Below, piece after piece: positions 45,901 through 54,125 of a DNA stretch of 64,000 bases. The position numbers were made by a program, and so were the translations under genes. The notes below the pieces were generated by a model. The model had not been told where the DNA came from. It saw only the letters and a list, made by a program, of their open reading frames with translations, and did not search any database. Origin of the DNA: JBJEQG01 sp051881635 (GTDB lineage: Bacteria > Bacillota > Clostridia > Oscillospirales > Acutalibacteraceae). Position 1 is the stretch's first letter, and every line of letters begins with the position of its first letter. The stretch is from the NCBI GenBank assembly GCA_051881635.1, contig JBJEQG010000057.1:1-64000 (forward strand), in the 5' to 3' direction.

Positions 45901-47735
45901 GCGAATATGCCAATATGGTTGTCAAAAATTATGATGATGCTTTGCAGTTTGTAAATGATTACTTCCAGCTTGATTATCAGTTATTTTTAAGCAAATATTT
46001 TAAAGGTAATCGAATGGGAGAAATCAATCGAAATATTACACCTCAAAAGTACAATCAGCTTTTTGCTAATCTTTCTATACCTCAGCGAAAGATTATTGAT
46101 GATGATATTTCTAAAAACATTGTGGTTACCGCAGGACCGGGCAGCGGTAAAACACGGGTTCTTGTTCATAAGTTGGCGTCACTTATGTTGTTGGAAGATG
46201 TAAAGCATGAGCAGCTTTTGATGTTGACCTTTTCCCGAATTGCGGCGACCGAATTTAAGCAAAGACTTTATGATTTGATAGGGAATGCCGCCGCTTTTCT
46301 TGATGCCAAGACTTTTCATTCATATTGTTTTGACCTTATGGGCAGAGTTGGCAGTATTGAAAACTCAAAAGATATTGTAAAAAATGCCGCAGAAATGATT
46401 AGAAACGGAGAAGTTGAGCAAGGCAAAATTACAAAGAAAGTCATTGTTATTGATGAAGCCCAAGACATGGACGAGAATGAATTTTCATTGATTGAAGCAC
46501 TTATGGAGCAAAATGAAGATTTGCATATTATTGCGGTTGGAGATGATGACCAAAATATTTACGATTTCAGAGGTTCAGATTCAAAATACTTAAAGAGGTT
46601 AATTGACGATTATAACGCAACAAAATATGACCTGCTTGATAATTACAGAAGTGCTAAAAGTATAGTTGAAACCGCCAATAGTTTTGCACAGACGATTTCT
46701 GTCCGTTTGAAATCCGAGCCTATTTGTGCAATGAGCAGCGAGAGTGGTATCGTCAAATTTATAAAGCACACAAGTAAAAATATGGAATATCCGATTGTAA
46801 ACGACATAAAAAACAATTCCGATAAGGGAACTGTATGTGTTCTTACAAATACCAACGATGAGGCTGTCAGGGTTGTAGGCTTACTGAAAAAGGAGGGAAT
46901 ACCCGCACAGCTTATTCAATCAAATGACGGCTTTGACCTTTATGACCTTGCGGAATTGCGAATGTTTATGAAATATATTTCTGACCGTCCTGATGACACG
47001 CCAATTATTTCCGATGAAGATTGGAATAAAGCGATTGAAAAGTTAAAGTCGTACTATGCCGGCAGTAACTGTCTTGAAATGTGCCTGCGGTTGTTAGATA
47101 ATTTTTCCTCAGTTGAAAGAAAGCGGTACAGGTCTGATTTGGAGATGTTTATTCATGAATCTCAAATTTCGGATTTTTATGAAGAAAACCAAAATGCCGT
47201 TGTTGTATCAACAATTCATAAATCCAAAGGAAAAGAATTTGATTATGTGTATATGCTCCTAAACAATATCCGCCTTGATAATGATGAGCAAAAGCGTAGA
47301 ATTTATGTTGGTATGACAAGGGCAAAGAAAGCATTGTATATACATTATAACAACACAGTGTTTGACAAGTTTGCAAAAGAAATTATTTTTGATGATACAA
47401 ATTATTCCGCACCGTCAGAAATTATGGTTCAATTCACACATAAAGATTTGTATCTTAGTTATTCTAATCCCCGAACAGATATTAAGCGGATAATATTGAA
47501 ACATAAAAGCGGAGATAGGCTTTATCTTAGAGGAAAGCTGCTTTACGAAAATGGCAGCAAAATACCGATTGCGATACTTTCGCAATCGGCAAAGGAGCGT
47601 TTGGAACAATTTTATCAAAAAGGTTATCAGGTGTATGATGTTAAAATTCGTTTTATAGTTGCATGGAAATCGAAAGAACAACAAAGAGAAAATGCAATCA
47701 TACTTCCGGATATTTACTTGCGTAAAAAAGATTGA
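42963..47735 (+). CDS. Exonuclease-RecQ-UvrD fusion helicase
   Basis: A 1590-aa single-gene fusion. Residues 1-120 resemble a DnaQ-like 3'-5' exonuclease (D8 and E10 in FIDTE, GHN around 51-53). A CxxxCxxC at C227, C231, C234 is a likely metal site. Residues about 245-720 are a RecQ helicase: Walker A TGGGKS (281-286), DEAH (383-386), motif VI EAGRAGRD (near 570), then a winged-helix-like segment. Residues about 1045-1480 are a UvrD/SF1 helicase: GPGSGKT (1058-1064), VIDEAQD (near 1162), GDDDQNIYDFRG, STIHKSKGKEFD, GMTRAKKAL. The C-terminal ~110 residues are unassigned. The exonuclease's usual third-motif His or Tyr is not obvious. Own promoter, no partner gene; possible roles are DNA repair or phage defence. 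Confidence 0.85.
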   Translation: MKLIIFIDTEVNPSDNKILDLGAVTSDDSQFHSNSQSDFSKFVSKAKYIAGHNILMHDLNYVGSLIEEGTQFIDTLFLSPLMFPTKPYHALLKDDKLQTDTLSNPLNDAVKSMELFFDEVNAFQSLDSDMQKIYYCLLNKEKEFSGFFDYIDFSVSDDVIPIIRKKFKGKICENVNLAFMVSNHPIPLAYCLATIFADDKHSIIPPWVCRQYPLVENYMRVLRNNPCDEGCLYCKKILNVRSKLKEIFGYDNFRTYNGEPLQEKAAEAAVRNKSLLAIFPTGGGKSITFQLPALMAGENVKGLTVVISPLQSLMKDQVDNLNALGLADAVTINGLLNSVERAEAIERVASGIATLLYLSPESLRSRTIEKLLLSRNVVRFVIDEAHCFSAWGQDFRVDYLYIGDFIRQFQKKKNLNYAIPVSCFTATAKQKVISDICDYFKKKLDIDLELYATAAVRTNLRYEVLYKETDDEKYQTLRQLIEQRQCSTIVYVSRTKRTYEIAQKLVDDGFSAKPFNGKMESSEKIENQEDFINGKVQIIVATSAFGMGVDKKDVKLVIHYDISDSLENYVQEAGRAGRDPSIQAECYVLFNENDLDKHFILLNQTKLSQSEIQQIWKAIKDLTKNRPRLCCSALEIARQAGWDESVSEIETRVKTAVSALENADYIQRGQNVPHVYATGILVKSMSEASEWIRNSPRFDSRQAENALRIIKMLISSKNISLADNDNAETRIDYIADILGLTKDDVVESIDLMREDNLLADTQDLTAYIKGTDTQNKSQNILNRFMRLESFLIDRLVDGEHSFNLKELNEQAEQSGVKFTSVKSIKTLLYYWTIKSYISKQYNTSDRYTEIILQTDIEKLKTTFQKRVELAGFIVNHLYLKTSDTPIGKKEEILVQFSILELQKAYKDKFNAEVTFREIQDALLYLSKINSLQLEGGFLVLYNAMEITRIELDNRIKYKQEDYKQLDEFYKHKIQQIHIVGEYANMVVKNYDDALQFVNDYFQLDYQLFLSKYFKGNRMGEINRNITPQKYNQLFANLSIPQRKIIDDDISKNIVVTAGPGSGKTRVLVHKLASLMLLEDVKHEQLLMLTFSRIAATEFKQRLYDLIGNAAAFLDAKTFHSYCFDLMGRVGSIENSKDIVKNAAEMIRNGEVEQGKITKKVIVIDEAQDMDENEFSLIEALMEQNEDLHIIAVGDDDQNIYDFRGSDSKYLKRLIDDYNATKYDLLDNYRSAKSIVETANSFAQTISVRLKSEPICAMSSESGIVKFIKHTSKNMEYPIVNDIKNNSDKGTVCVLTNTNDEAVRVVGLLKKEGIPAQLIQSNDGFDLYDLAELRMFMKYISDRPDDTPIISDEDWNKAIEKLKSYYAGSNCLEMCLRLLDNFSSVERKRYRSDLEMFIHESQISDFYEENQNAVVVSTIHKSKGKEFDYVYMLLNNIRLDNDEQKRRIYVGMTRAKKALYIHYNNTVFDKFAKEIIFDDTNYSAPSEIMVQFTHKDLYLSYSNPRTDIKRIILKHKSGDRLYLRGKLLYENGSKIPIAILSQSAKERLEQFYQKGYQVYDVKIRFIVAWKSKEQQRENAIILPDIYLRKKD

Positions 47736-47756
47736 AACGAGATTGTTTCACGAAAC

Positions 47757-48611
47757 TTATGCATGGGAAAGTGTAGGAAACATAACCTTTTGATTGTCTA
47801 AATTAAATCCCCTTACAAATAAATTGGTATCCTCAATTTTCAGTTCATTTACTGTATAACCGTCAGTTTCTTTTGGCGTAAATCCGAGAACAACCCTTTT
47901 GATGTCACTGCCAAAGGCTTGTATTTCTTCTTCAAGTGTTACAGCAGTATTTGCAAATATGTTGTGTATAAAAAGACAGCCGTTCTCGATTTCCGCAATA
48001 ATATAGGCATCGTTTTTGCGGTCATAATAAACGCTGTCCTGCATAAAGTTTGTTATGTAGAACATAATCAAATCGCTGTTGTTTATCATATCAAACTGAC
48101 CGTGAAATTGATTGGTTTGAATAGCCTTTTCGAGCTGTTTCCATTTTTCCATACAGTTCATGCTCAAAGGCTGAACGGTTTGGCTTTGAGTGATGTTCAC
48201 TGCTTTTGAGTATTGATATTCTCTGTCTTTGACAAAGCCGAATTTCGGATAAAACTCCAAAACATCACGACCTGCAAAAAGAAAAAATCTGTCTGTTTTG
48301 TCCTTGAAATCCTGTTCAATTTCATTCATGATTTGGCGAATTAGTCCTTTATTTCTGTATGTTTCGGCAGTCATAACCGTACCAAGCTGAATAAAGGAAC
48401 GAATTTGTCCATTGTGCAGAATATCAATAATGTTAGCTGATACATTAGCAATAACTTCGTCATTCTCTACCATGGAATAGGGAATATACTTGTCATTCCA
48501 AAAACCGTTTTGATACCAGCTTTCAAAACTCAGTCCGAAAGTTTCTGTGGCAAGCCTGTTCAGGCTGTGGCGTAAGGTATCATTCTTTCTGTAATTTTTA
48601 ACGATTTTCAT
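47757..48611 (-). CDS. GNAT family N-acetyltransferase
   Basis: A 284-aa protein. The N-terminal half is a GNAT domain with the acetyl-CoA segment MTAETYRNKGLIRQIMNE, followed by a second region of about 120 residues as in Eis-like or two-lobe GNAT proteins. Substrate unknown. ATG 48611 has AAAGGAG upstream; a longer frame to 48686 lacks an RBS. It is convergent with the helicase gene (21-base gap). Confidence 0.78.
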   Translation of the reverse strand: MKIVKNYRKNDTLRHSLNRLATETFGLSFESWYQNGFWNDKYIPYSMVENDEVIANVSANIIDILHNGQIRSFIQLGTVMTAETYRNKGLIRQIMNEIEQDFKDKTDRFFLFAGRDVLEFYPKFGFVKDREYQYSKAVNITQSQTVQPLSMNCMEKWKQLEKAIQTNQFHGQFDMINNSDLIMFYITNFMQDSVYYDRKNDAYIIAEIENGCLFIHNIFANTAVTLEEEIQAFGSDIKRVVLGFTPKETDGYTVNELKIEDTNLFVRGFNLDNQKVMFPTLSHA

Positions 48612-48696
48612 TGAAAAAACTCCTTTGTGTTTGATTTTGGAAACTGACATTATTATAATACACCGTTTTATAAAAAGCGACCTCAAAAATAATTAT

Positions 48697-48742
48697 AAAA
48701 AAGCATGAGCCGTTATTTCAAAAATAACACGCCCATGCTTTT
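48697..48742 (-). terminator. Terminator of the CD3324-family gene
   Basis: On the minus strand, AAAAGCATG (48742-48734) pairs with CATGCTTTT (48707-48699), with an inner GTTATTT/AAATAAC stem, followed by a T-rich tail. Confidence 0.8.
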
Positions 48743-48746
48743 GATT

Positions 48747-49022
48747 TTATGTTTTTAATTTCATACTGCGAATAATGCGTTGAATACTTTTTTCCGAAAG
48801 GAAGTATTTTTGAGCCAACGCTCCAACCTTTAAGCCCAAGCAATAGTCTTTGTAAATATTTTGGTTTCGTTCGTTCAGGCTTTGGCGAGCCGTTGTTTTC
48901 GTACCCCAAGCGGTACGGGAATTTGTTTTTTTCGGAATATAAATATTCTCTCCGTCAACATATTGTTGAATCATCTCAATGATTTCCTGCGGTAAAATTT
49001 TTTCCGCACGAATATAGCCCAT
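48747..49022 (-). CDS. CD3324-family small protein with helix-turn-helix-like C terminus
   Basis: A 91-aa protein resembling the CD3324 family of Firmicutes, whose function is unknown. The middle carries YIPKK and a W, and the C-terminal part (VGALAQKYFLSEKSIQRIIRSM) looks like a helix-turn-helix, so a DNA-binding role is plausible. A perfect AGGAGG lies 5 bases before ATG 49022, but it is predicted to be base-paired in an upstream hairpin (see leader entry). It has its own promoter-like element and terminator. Confidence 0.72.
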   Translation of the reverse strand: MGYIRAEKILPQEIIEMIQQYVDGENIYIPKKTNSRTAWGTKTTARQSLNERNQNIYKDYCLGLKVGALAQKYFLSEKSIQRIIRSMKLKT

Positions 49023-49030
49023 ATTTGCCT

Positions 49031-49107
49031 CCTAAAATCTGTTATTCTTTTAGGAATAGCATTCGGCTATACAATATTTGATTTTGATTGCAATAGCCAA
49101 ATGCTAT
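49031..49107 (-). promoter_or_regulatory. Structured leader with RBS-sequestering hairpin
   Basis: Minus-strand arms at 49107-49093 and 49070-49056 form a 15-bp stem (one wobble, 22-base loop). Then CCTAAAA (49054-49048) pairs with TTTTAGG (49037-49031), which overlaps the AGGAGG ribosome binding site (49033-49028) of the CD3324-family gene. An alternative short stem inside the first arm (TTGCATAGC with GCTATTGCAA) competes with the long stem. Confidence 0.6.
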
Positions 49108-49130
49108 GCAACGATAACATATCTTGTCAT
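49104..49130 (-). CDS. Candidate 8-codon leader peptide
   Basis: ATG 49130 to TAG 49104 encodes MTRYVIVA. AAGGAGG (49149-49143) lies 12 bases upstream. The stop codon falls at the first arm of the long leader stem, so a ribosome on this ORF would disturb that stem. Layout resembles translational attenuators such as those of inducible resistance genes; the peptide itself is not one I know. Confidence 0.45.
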   Translation of the reverse strand: MTRYVIVA

Positions 49131-49169
49131 AAAGAAAAATACCCTCCTTTTAAAGTGTTCTTTGGCTTT

Positions 49170-49198
49170 AATTTATCATATAAAAATGACCGTGTCAA
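49170..49198 (-). promoter_or_regulatory. Candidate promoter of the leader/CD3324-family gene
   Basis: Minus-strand TTGACA (49198-49193), 17-bp spacer, TAAATT (49175-49170). The -35 box lies at the end of the upstream transporter gene. Confidence 0.5.
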
Positions 49199-50130
49199 TG
49201 ATTATATTTTTTCTTTGCTGTAAAATTAACAAGGAAAATGCCGCCCGCAACCAAGATCAAAGAAATGAGGTTGATAACAGTAAAGGATTCTCCCAAGAAT
49301 AACCCTGACCAAATTGTACCGAAAACAGGTGTCAAAAGGTTATAAACGCAAACATCACTGACATTATTGTGCAGTAAAAGCATTGTCCAAAGCATAAAAG
49401 CAATTCCCGCCATAGCGGCAAGATAAATCAAATTGACAATCCCCATAATATTTTCCGTATTCAGATGTCCGCCGCCGATAAAACCGACAGCAAGCAAAAC
49501 AAGACCGCCAAATAAAAGCTGCCACCCTGTCAGCATTATTGGATTTTTATTTTGCCCAACCTTTTTGCTTACAATGTTGCCTGTTGCACCGCATAAATTC
49601 GACAGGATAACCAAACCATCTCCATATAGCGTAAAACTGAGCATATCGCTGCCGCTGAAATTTACCATAAAAATTCCGGATACACCGATAATACAACCGC
49701 ATATTTTTTGTAAACTCAGTTTATCCGACCTGAAAAGCAAAGGGGAAATTAACACAACCGCAAAGGTACTGACAGAGGTAAAGAGAGCGGATTTTGTTCC
49801 CGATATATACCCGATACCGATGTAAAAGAAAAGATATTGACAAATCGTTTGAAAAAAGCTGATGAAACCAATCGGCATCAAATCTTTTTTTGTCGGTTTC
49901 ATTTCTTTGGGATTGATACAAAACCCGATAATAAGTACAATAATTCCCGCAAGTGCAAAACGAAACCCCGCAAAAATGAATTTGTCTATAATATCGTCCG
50001 AGGCAATTTGGAATTGTTCATATCCGATTTTAACAAACGGAAAAGCCGTTCCCCATAATGCCGTACAAATAACCGCAATCAAAGCAACAACGGCTTTATT
50101 GCTGAGTTTGTCTTTTTTCCTGTTATCCAC
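49195..50130 (-). CDS. DMT superfamily (EamA) transporter
   Basis: A 311-aa membrane protein with ten helices arranged as two EamA repeats (ALWGTAFPFVKIGY and, in the second repeat, TPVFGTIWSGLFLGE). It probably exports a metabolite or amino acid; substrate unknown. GTG 50130 is chosen because AGGG is 7 bases upstream and the longer frame (to 50226) overlaps the preceding gene. It lies 22 bases downstream of the TPR-SUFU gene and shares its transcript. Confidence 0.85.
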   Translation of the reverse strand: MDNRKKDKLSNKAVVALIAVICTALWGTAFPFVKIGYEQFQIASDDIIDKFIFAGFRFALAGIIVLIIGFCINPKEMKPTKKDLMPIGFISFFQTICQYLFFYIGIGYISGTKSALFTSVSTFAVVLISPLLFRSDKLSLQKICGCIIGVSGIFMVNFSGSDMLSFTLYGDGLVILSNLCGATGNIVSKKVGQNKNPIMLTGWQLLFGGLVLLAVGFIGGGHLNTENIMGIVNLIYLAAMAGIAFMLWTMLLLHNNVSDVCVYNLLTPVFGTIWSGLFLGESFTVINLISLILVAGGIFLVNFTAKKKYNH

Positions 50131-50152
50131 TTTTAATCCCTGACTTTTGTAT

Positions 50153-51736
50153 TTATTTGTTTTTGTCCTGGTTGTTTTGTTCCGTTCCGAATTGTGTATC
50201 GAGAACCAAAACATTATTTTCATCACGCCGATAGGCTGTACCGTACGGGCTGTCTAATAATGGTATAATGCCCTTATCATAGTTGCAAATCGTATTCAAA
50301 TGATAAATGCCCATATTTTCCGGATTGCTCATATATTCCGGGGATTCATCGCCCGCAACAAACCGCCAGCCGCTGTCCTTTTCATTGTCAGGTTTTTCAC
50401 GATACATAAAACCGATAGATTCTCCGTCAACCATAATGCGGTCTGTTGCAAAGCACCCAGCCGCCCCGTCCCATTCCAACAGAGGAACAATACAGCTTTT
50501 TGGAATAGCCCATTTTTTCTCCGCCTTGTCAGCAAAAAGACAGGGACGATTGGGGTCAAAAACAAAGGGATAGTAATCCAACAGTTTTTCGATTAAATCA
50601 CCGGCACTGTTATCTATTTTATACATCAATTCTTCTTCATATAGAGGAATAGCCTGATAGAACCAAACGCACTCACCGTCGGGCAGAGTACATTGATAAG
50701 CGTCTGTTGGTACAGCGGCAACATTAGCGATAATAAAGCCGTTATAATCGGTATATTCCGAAAACGGGTTTCCGTTTGTAATGGTATGACCGGCTGAAAG
50801 CCATGTATCGTTCATCAGCGGAAACCGTGCTAATGTTTTCAGCTCATGGATAGGCCAGTAATCATGTTCATCGGCAGAATTTAAATTCCAATCCTTTGGA
50901 AAGTACATAACCAATTCCATACGGTTGTCGTTTTTGTTTTCGGGAACATTCATTTTAAAAGCCCCCATACCCATAGTTACAACTGTATAATAATCTTTTT
51001 GTTCGTTTGGCGGGATAATTGCCAAATCTATATGAAGGTCGGGAGAAACAATCTCATGCAAAACACTTTCAAAATGTCCGAAACAGGTGTCAATATGATT
51101 TTCTATGCATTGTATTTCTTCATCTGTATATCGAAGATTTTGTGTATTTATATTTCCGAAATATTCTTTCCATAATTCAGGATTGATTTCTTTCAGTGTA
51201 TTTTCCAATTCTGTACTGCGTTCAATTTTATCTAAATTACGATACATAACCGCACCCTGCAATAAAGCGTCCTCACATTCAGGGTCAATACGCAATGCGT
51301 CCTCAATTTCATCAATGGCATCATCAGTCCGTCCCAATTCTTCATAGTTCATGGAAAGCCTTGTATGGTATATGGCATCGTCTTGTCCCTGGTCGCTGTA
51401 TTCCTCTAAAATTTCAAAAGCTCTTTCACAGTCACCCATACTTGTGTAAGCAAGGGAGTATAGGAGCATAAGGTCATAATCCATACTTTCTTCTTCTAAG
51501 GCTTCAATATTACGGACGATTTTCGCATAATTTTGATGTTCCGCCAAAATCGGAATACCAATATCCATAAGATAGATTTTATAGCTTTCTCCAATATTAA
51601 ATAAATTTCTGTCGTTTAAATATTCAACCGCTTTTTCATAGTCATCATTATCCATAGCGTCTAAAAGGCGGTAAGCGTCCTCAAATCTGTCCTCTGCCAA
51701 ATAATCGACTATGGATTGCAAGATTTCATTATCCAT
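50153..51736 (-). CDS. TPR - suppressor of fused (SUFU) - DUF2185/Imm33 fusion protein
   Basis: A 527-aa soluble protein in three parts. Residues 1-195 are TPR-like helical repeats (EELGRTDDAIDEIEDALRIDP). About 205-400 is a SUFU domain (HIDLAIIPPNE, YWPIHELKTLARFP, LSAGHTITNG). About 415-505 is DUF2185, often annotated as Imm33 (GFMYREKPDN, SGWRFVAGDES, GIYHLNTICNYD). Both latter domains occur in immunity proteins of bacterial toxin systems, but no toxin gene is near. A perfect promoter precedes it. Confidence 0.85.
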   Translation of the reverse strand: MDNEILQSIVDYLAEDRFEDAYRLLDAMDNDDYEKAVEYLNDRNLFNIGESYKIYLMDIGIPILAEHQNYAKIVRNIEALEEESMDYDLMLLYSLAYTSMGDCERAFEILEEYSDQGQDDAIYHTRLSMNYEELGRTDDAIDEIEDALRIDPECEDALLQGAVMYRNLDKIERSTELENTLKEINPELWKEYFGNINTQNLRYTDEEIQCIENHIDTCFGHFESVLHEIVSPDLHIDLAIIPPNEQKDYYTVVTMGMGAFKMNVPENKNDNRMELVMYFPKDWNLNSADEHDYWPIHELKTLARFPLMNDTWLSAGHTITNGNPFSEYTDYNGFIIANVAAVPTDAYQCTLPDGECVWFYQAIPLYEEELMYKIDNSAGDLIEKLLDYYPFVFDPNRPCLFADKAEKKWAIPKSCIVPLLEWDGAAGCFATDRIMVDGESIGFMYREKPDNEKDSGWRFVAGDESPEYMSNPENMGIYHLNTICNYDKGIIPLLDSPYGTAYRRDENNVLVLDTQFGTEQNNQDKNK

Positions 51737-51779
51737 TTGTTCTCCTTACTTTATTCTATGTGTTAAAATATATACGCTC

Positions 51780-51808
51780 ATTATATCCCGAAAAAAATCC
51801 CCTGTCAA
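51780..51808 (-). promoter_or_regulatory. Consensus promoter of the TPR-SUFU-DUF2185/EamA operon
   Basis: Minus-strand TTGACA (51808-51803), 17-bp spacer, TATAAT (51785-51780). Confidence 0.85.
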
Positions 51809-51834
51809 CCAAGCGTTTTTCTTTCCAACCCGCT

Positions 51835-51882
51835 AAAAATATGCACCTCCAAAAGTGCAGAACTTTCGGGGTGCATATTTTT
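51835..51882 (-). terminator. Terminator of the isomerase-nrdR-amidohydrolase operon
   Basis: ATGCACC (51841-51847) pairs with GGTGCAT (51870-51876); an inner AAAGT/ACTTT stem and flanking A/T tracts extend it, giving a U run on either strand. Confidence 0.75.
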
Positions 51883-51901
51883 GTTGTGTGCTTTTACAGC
51901 A

Positions 51902-52720
51902 TTAAAAAGCAATCGGGATATTGAAAACCCGCAAAGCATTTTTGAAGAAAATATTTTCATAATCCTCAGTCGATACCAAACCTTTGAACTCATTGAAATA
52001 CTGTTGATATAAAGAGCGGTCACCGGTACGGTTACAGAAATATGTATCCTTACCGTCAATCGGATTGTCACTGCCGAATAAAATGCGTTCACTGCCACAG
52101 CGTTTAATTGCCGCCAAAGTGCTTTCCACAGATACCCATGTTGTATCGCCGTATAAGTTTGGCTGTTGAGCCAGAAGGTCAATAGCTTCCTTGTTGTCAG
52201 TACCCAATCCCATGTGTGCCATAATAAATTTAACATAGGGATATTTTTGAGCCATGCGGAAAACACGCACGCAACTGTCCTCATCGCCATTACCTGTATG
52301 CGTGATAACGGGTAAATGATATTTTTGAGCGAGTTTGATGTATTCCTCTACTTGCGGAGCATCAAAGGCAATTTTTGAATGATACGGGTGTACCTTAATT
52401 GCCAAAATATCCGAGAGATTTTTCTCCAAAAGGTCTTGAAATTCTTGTGTTGCTCCCTCAGTAGCGGGTTTTACCCAAAGAGCCGCACCTATTTTATGCG
52501 GATTTTGGCGAACAAAAGCCAAAGTTTTTTCGATACATTCTCTTTGGGAGTGCTGTAATTCTTTTGGTATCGGTTTTTGGTTATGGTCAGCCTCAGCCGC
52601 CTCACTGTTGGAAACAATACTATAATCAATATGATACTTTTCCATAGAATAGAGAATACTTTCCTGTGGCATCTCAAAACCGATAAATGACCCAAAATGT
52701 ACATGGGTATCAATAATCAT
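51902..52720 (-). CDS. Amidohydrolase-family metal-dependent hydrolase
   Basis: A 272-aa TIM-barrel hydrolase. The N-terminal IDTHVHFG gives the metal-binding HxH (H6, H8); THTGNGDE, FIMAHMG and FGSDNPIDG supply the remaining histidines and the final aspartate. Reaction unknown; members of this group are often decarboxylases or lactonases. ATG 52720 is preceded by GGGAGG. It follows nrdR by 19 bases. Confidence 0.85.
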   Translation of the reverse strand: MIIDTHVHFGSFIGFEMPQESILYSMEKYHIDYSIVSNSEAAEADHNQKPIPKELQHSQRECIEKTLAFVRQNPHKIGAALWVKPATEGATQEFQDLLEKNLSDILAIKVHPYHSKIAFDAPQVEEYIKLAQKYHLPVITHTGNGDEDSCVRVFRMAQKYPYVKFIMAHMGLGTDNKEAIDLLAQQPNLYGDTTWVSVESTLAAIKRCGSERILFGSDNPIDGKDTYFCNRTGDRSLYQQYFNEFKGLVSTEDYENIFFKNALRVFNIPIAF

Positions 52721-52739
52721 AAATAACCCTCCCAAAAAC

Positions 52740-53195
52740 TTATTTTTCAGACATGAGTTTGTTCAATTCCTCCAAAAAAGTGGAAACATCTTTAAATTGG
52801 CGATATACAGAAGCAAAGCGGATATAAGCGACTTCGTCCACACTCTTCAATTCTTCAAGGGCATATTCGCCAACACGCTTTGAGGAAATTTCACGCTCCA
52901 TAGAACCTTGAATACGAGCCTCCACATGGTCTACCATTTCCTCAATTTTTTCAATCGAAACCGGTCTTTTCTCACACGCCCGCATAAAACCGTTAATTAG
53001 TTTTTGGCGTTCATATGGTTCACGGGAATTATCCCTCTTGATAACCATAATCGGCATGGTTTCCACGATTTCGTATGTTGTAAAGCGTTTGCCGCACTTT
53101 AAGCACTCACGGCGGCGGCGGATTTTTTGATTATCGTCCATAGGGCGGGAATCGATAACCTTGCTTTCAAAATAGGTGCAAAAAGGACACTTCAT
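52740..53195 (-). CDS. nrdR: Transcriptional repressor NrdR
   Basis: A 151-aa nucleotide-sensing repressor of ribonucleotide reductase genes. An N-terminal zinc ribbon has C3, C6, C31 and C34, followed by an ATP-cone domain ([22 protein letters not shown]). AGGAGG-type RBS (GGAGGCAAC) precedes the ATG. Its targets, nrd promoters with NrdR boxes, are not in the window. Sits between two metabolic genes. Confidence 0.96.
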   Translation of the reverse strand: MKCPFCTYFESKVIDSRPMDDNQKIRRRRECLKCGKRFTTYEIVETMPIMVIKRDNSREPYERQKLINGFMRACEKRPVSIEKIEEMVDHVEARIQGSMEREISSKRVGEYALEELKSVDEVAYIRFASVYRQFKDVSTFLEELNKLMSEK

Positions 53196-53209
53196 TTTTG
53201 TTGCCTCCT

Positions 53210-53998
53210 TTACTTCATTGGCATAATGCCTTCGAGATAAATTTTGTTTTGTACAAGTTCCGATACGGTTTGAAAATTCTGTCTGTAAACCTCTATAATG
53301 ATATTGCCGTTATAATGTTGTCGGTTTAATTCCTCAAAGAAAAATTTAAAATCAAAACCGTTGTTGTCGGGCAGTCGACATTCACCCTGTACAAAGTCGC
53401 TGATATGGACATGACAAAGCCGTTCTCCCATAGCGGCTGAAATTTCAAGGGGAGAAAAACCCGATTTGATAGCTTGTTTTGTATCGCAGACAAAGCGGGC
53501 TTCTTCGGGAATAGCGTCAATCATACGCCGGATATTTTGGGGATTATCCGCAAAATGCCCATAAACATTTTCCTGCAAAAGCGTCACACCGTATTGACGG
53601 GCGGTCTGTGCCAAAACGGCAAAGCGTTCAAAATACAATTTTTCGGGACACGCTCTCAAAAAGTCATTTCTTAATCCATGCAGAATGACATATTTTCCGC
53701 CCAAAATCCGCATGGTTTGGAAATAGTCCTCATATAATTTTACGCCGTCCCGAAATCGCCGTTCATATCCCGAAAATAGGAGATAGGATTCAAAAGATGA
53801 AGTGAAGGGGTGTAGGGAAATAACCTGTGTGCCATAAAAGGATAAATCCGTTTTCAGTTTTTGCAGATAATCTTCTTTCAATTCACTGAAAGTATTGAAG
53901 AAAATTTCAATTTTTTTGAATCCAAGTTTTGCCAAAGTAAGGGCGGCATCTTCTGTCAGTTCAGGATAAAGACAGCCGGTTGAAATTCCGATTTCCAT
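53210..53998 (-). CDS. Sugar phosphate isomerase/epimerase-like TIM-barrel protein
   Basis: A 262-aa xylose-isomerase-like barrel (AP endonuclease 2 superfamily). Metal ligands are visible in [16 protein letters not shown] and CHVHISDF, with a final IIIEVYRQ glutamate. Substrate unknown. ATG 53998 has GGAGG 6 bases upstream. First gene of an operon with nrdR and the amidohydrolase. Confidence 0.8.
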   Translation of the reverse strand: MEIGISTGCLYPELTEDAALTLAKLGFKKIEIFFNTFSELKEDYLQKLKTDLSFYGTQVISLHPFTSSFESYLLFSGYERRFRDGVKLYEDYFQTMRILGGKYVILHGLRNDFLRACPEKLYFERFAVLAQTARQYGVTLLQENVYGHFADNPQNIRRMIDAIPEEARFVCDTKQAIKSGFSPLEISAAMGERLCHVHISDFVQGECRLPDNNGFDFKFFFEELNRQHYNGNIIIEVYRQNFQTVSELVQNKIYLEGIMPMK

Positions 53999-54041
53999 AG
54001 CGTCCTCCGCTTTTTGCATAAAATATATATTCTAAAAAAAT

Positions 54042-54068
54042 ATTATACTATTTTAGTTCAAAAATCAA
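54042..54068 (-). promoter_or_regulatory. Possible promoter of the isomerase-nrdR operon
   Basis: Minus-strand TATAAT (54047-54042) with TTGATT (54068-54063) at a short 15-bp spacing, or TCTTGA at 17 bp. Confidence 0.4.
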
Positions 54069-54090
54069 GAAAAAAATATACAAAAAATTA

Positions 54091-54119
54091 TTGACAAGTC
54101 TTATTTTTTATGATATTAT
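54091..54119 (+). promoter_or_regulatory. Orphan plus-strand promoter
   Basis: TTGACA (54091-54096), 17-bp spacer, extended -10 TGATATTAT ending at 54119. No plus-strand gene follows for almost 5 kb; a terminator lies about 100 bases downstream. Confidence 0.6.
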
Positions 54120-54125
54120 ACAAAT

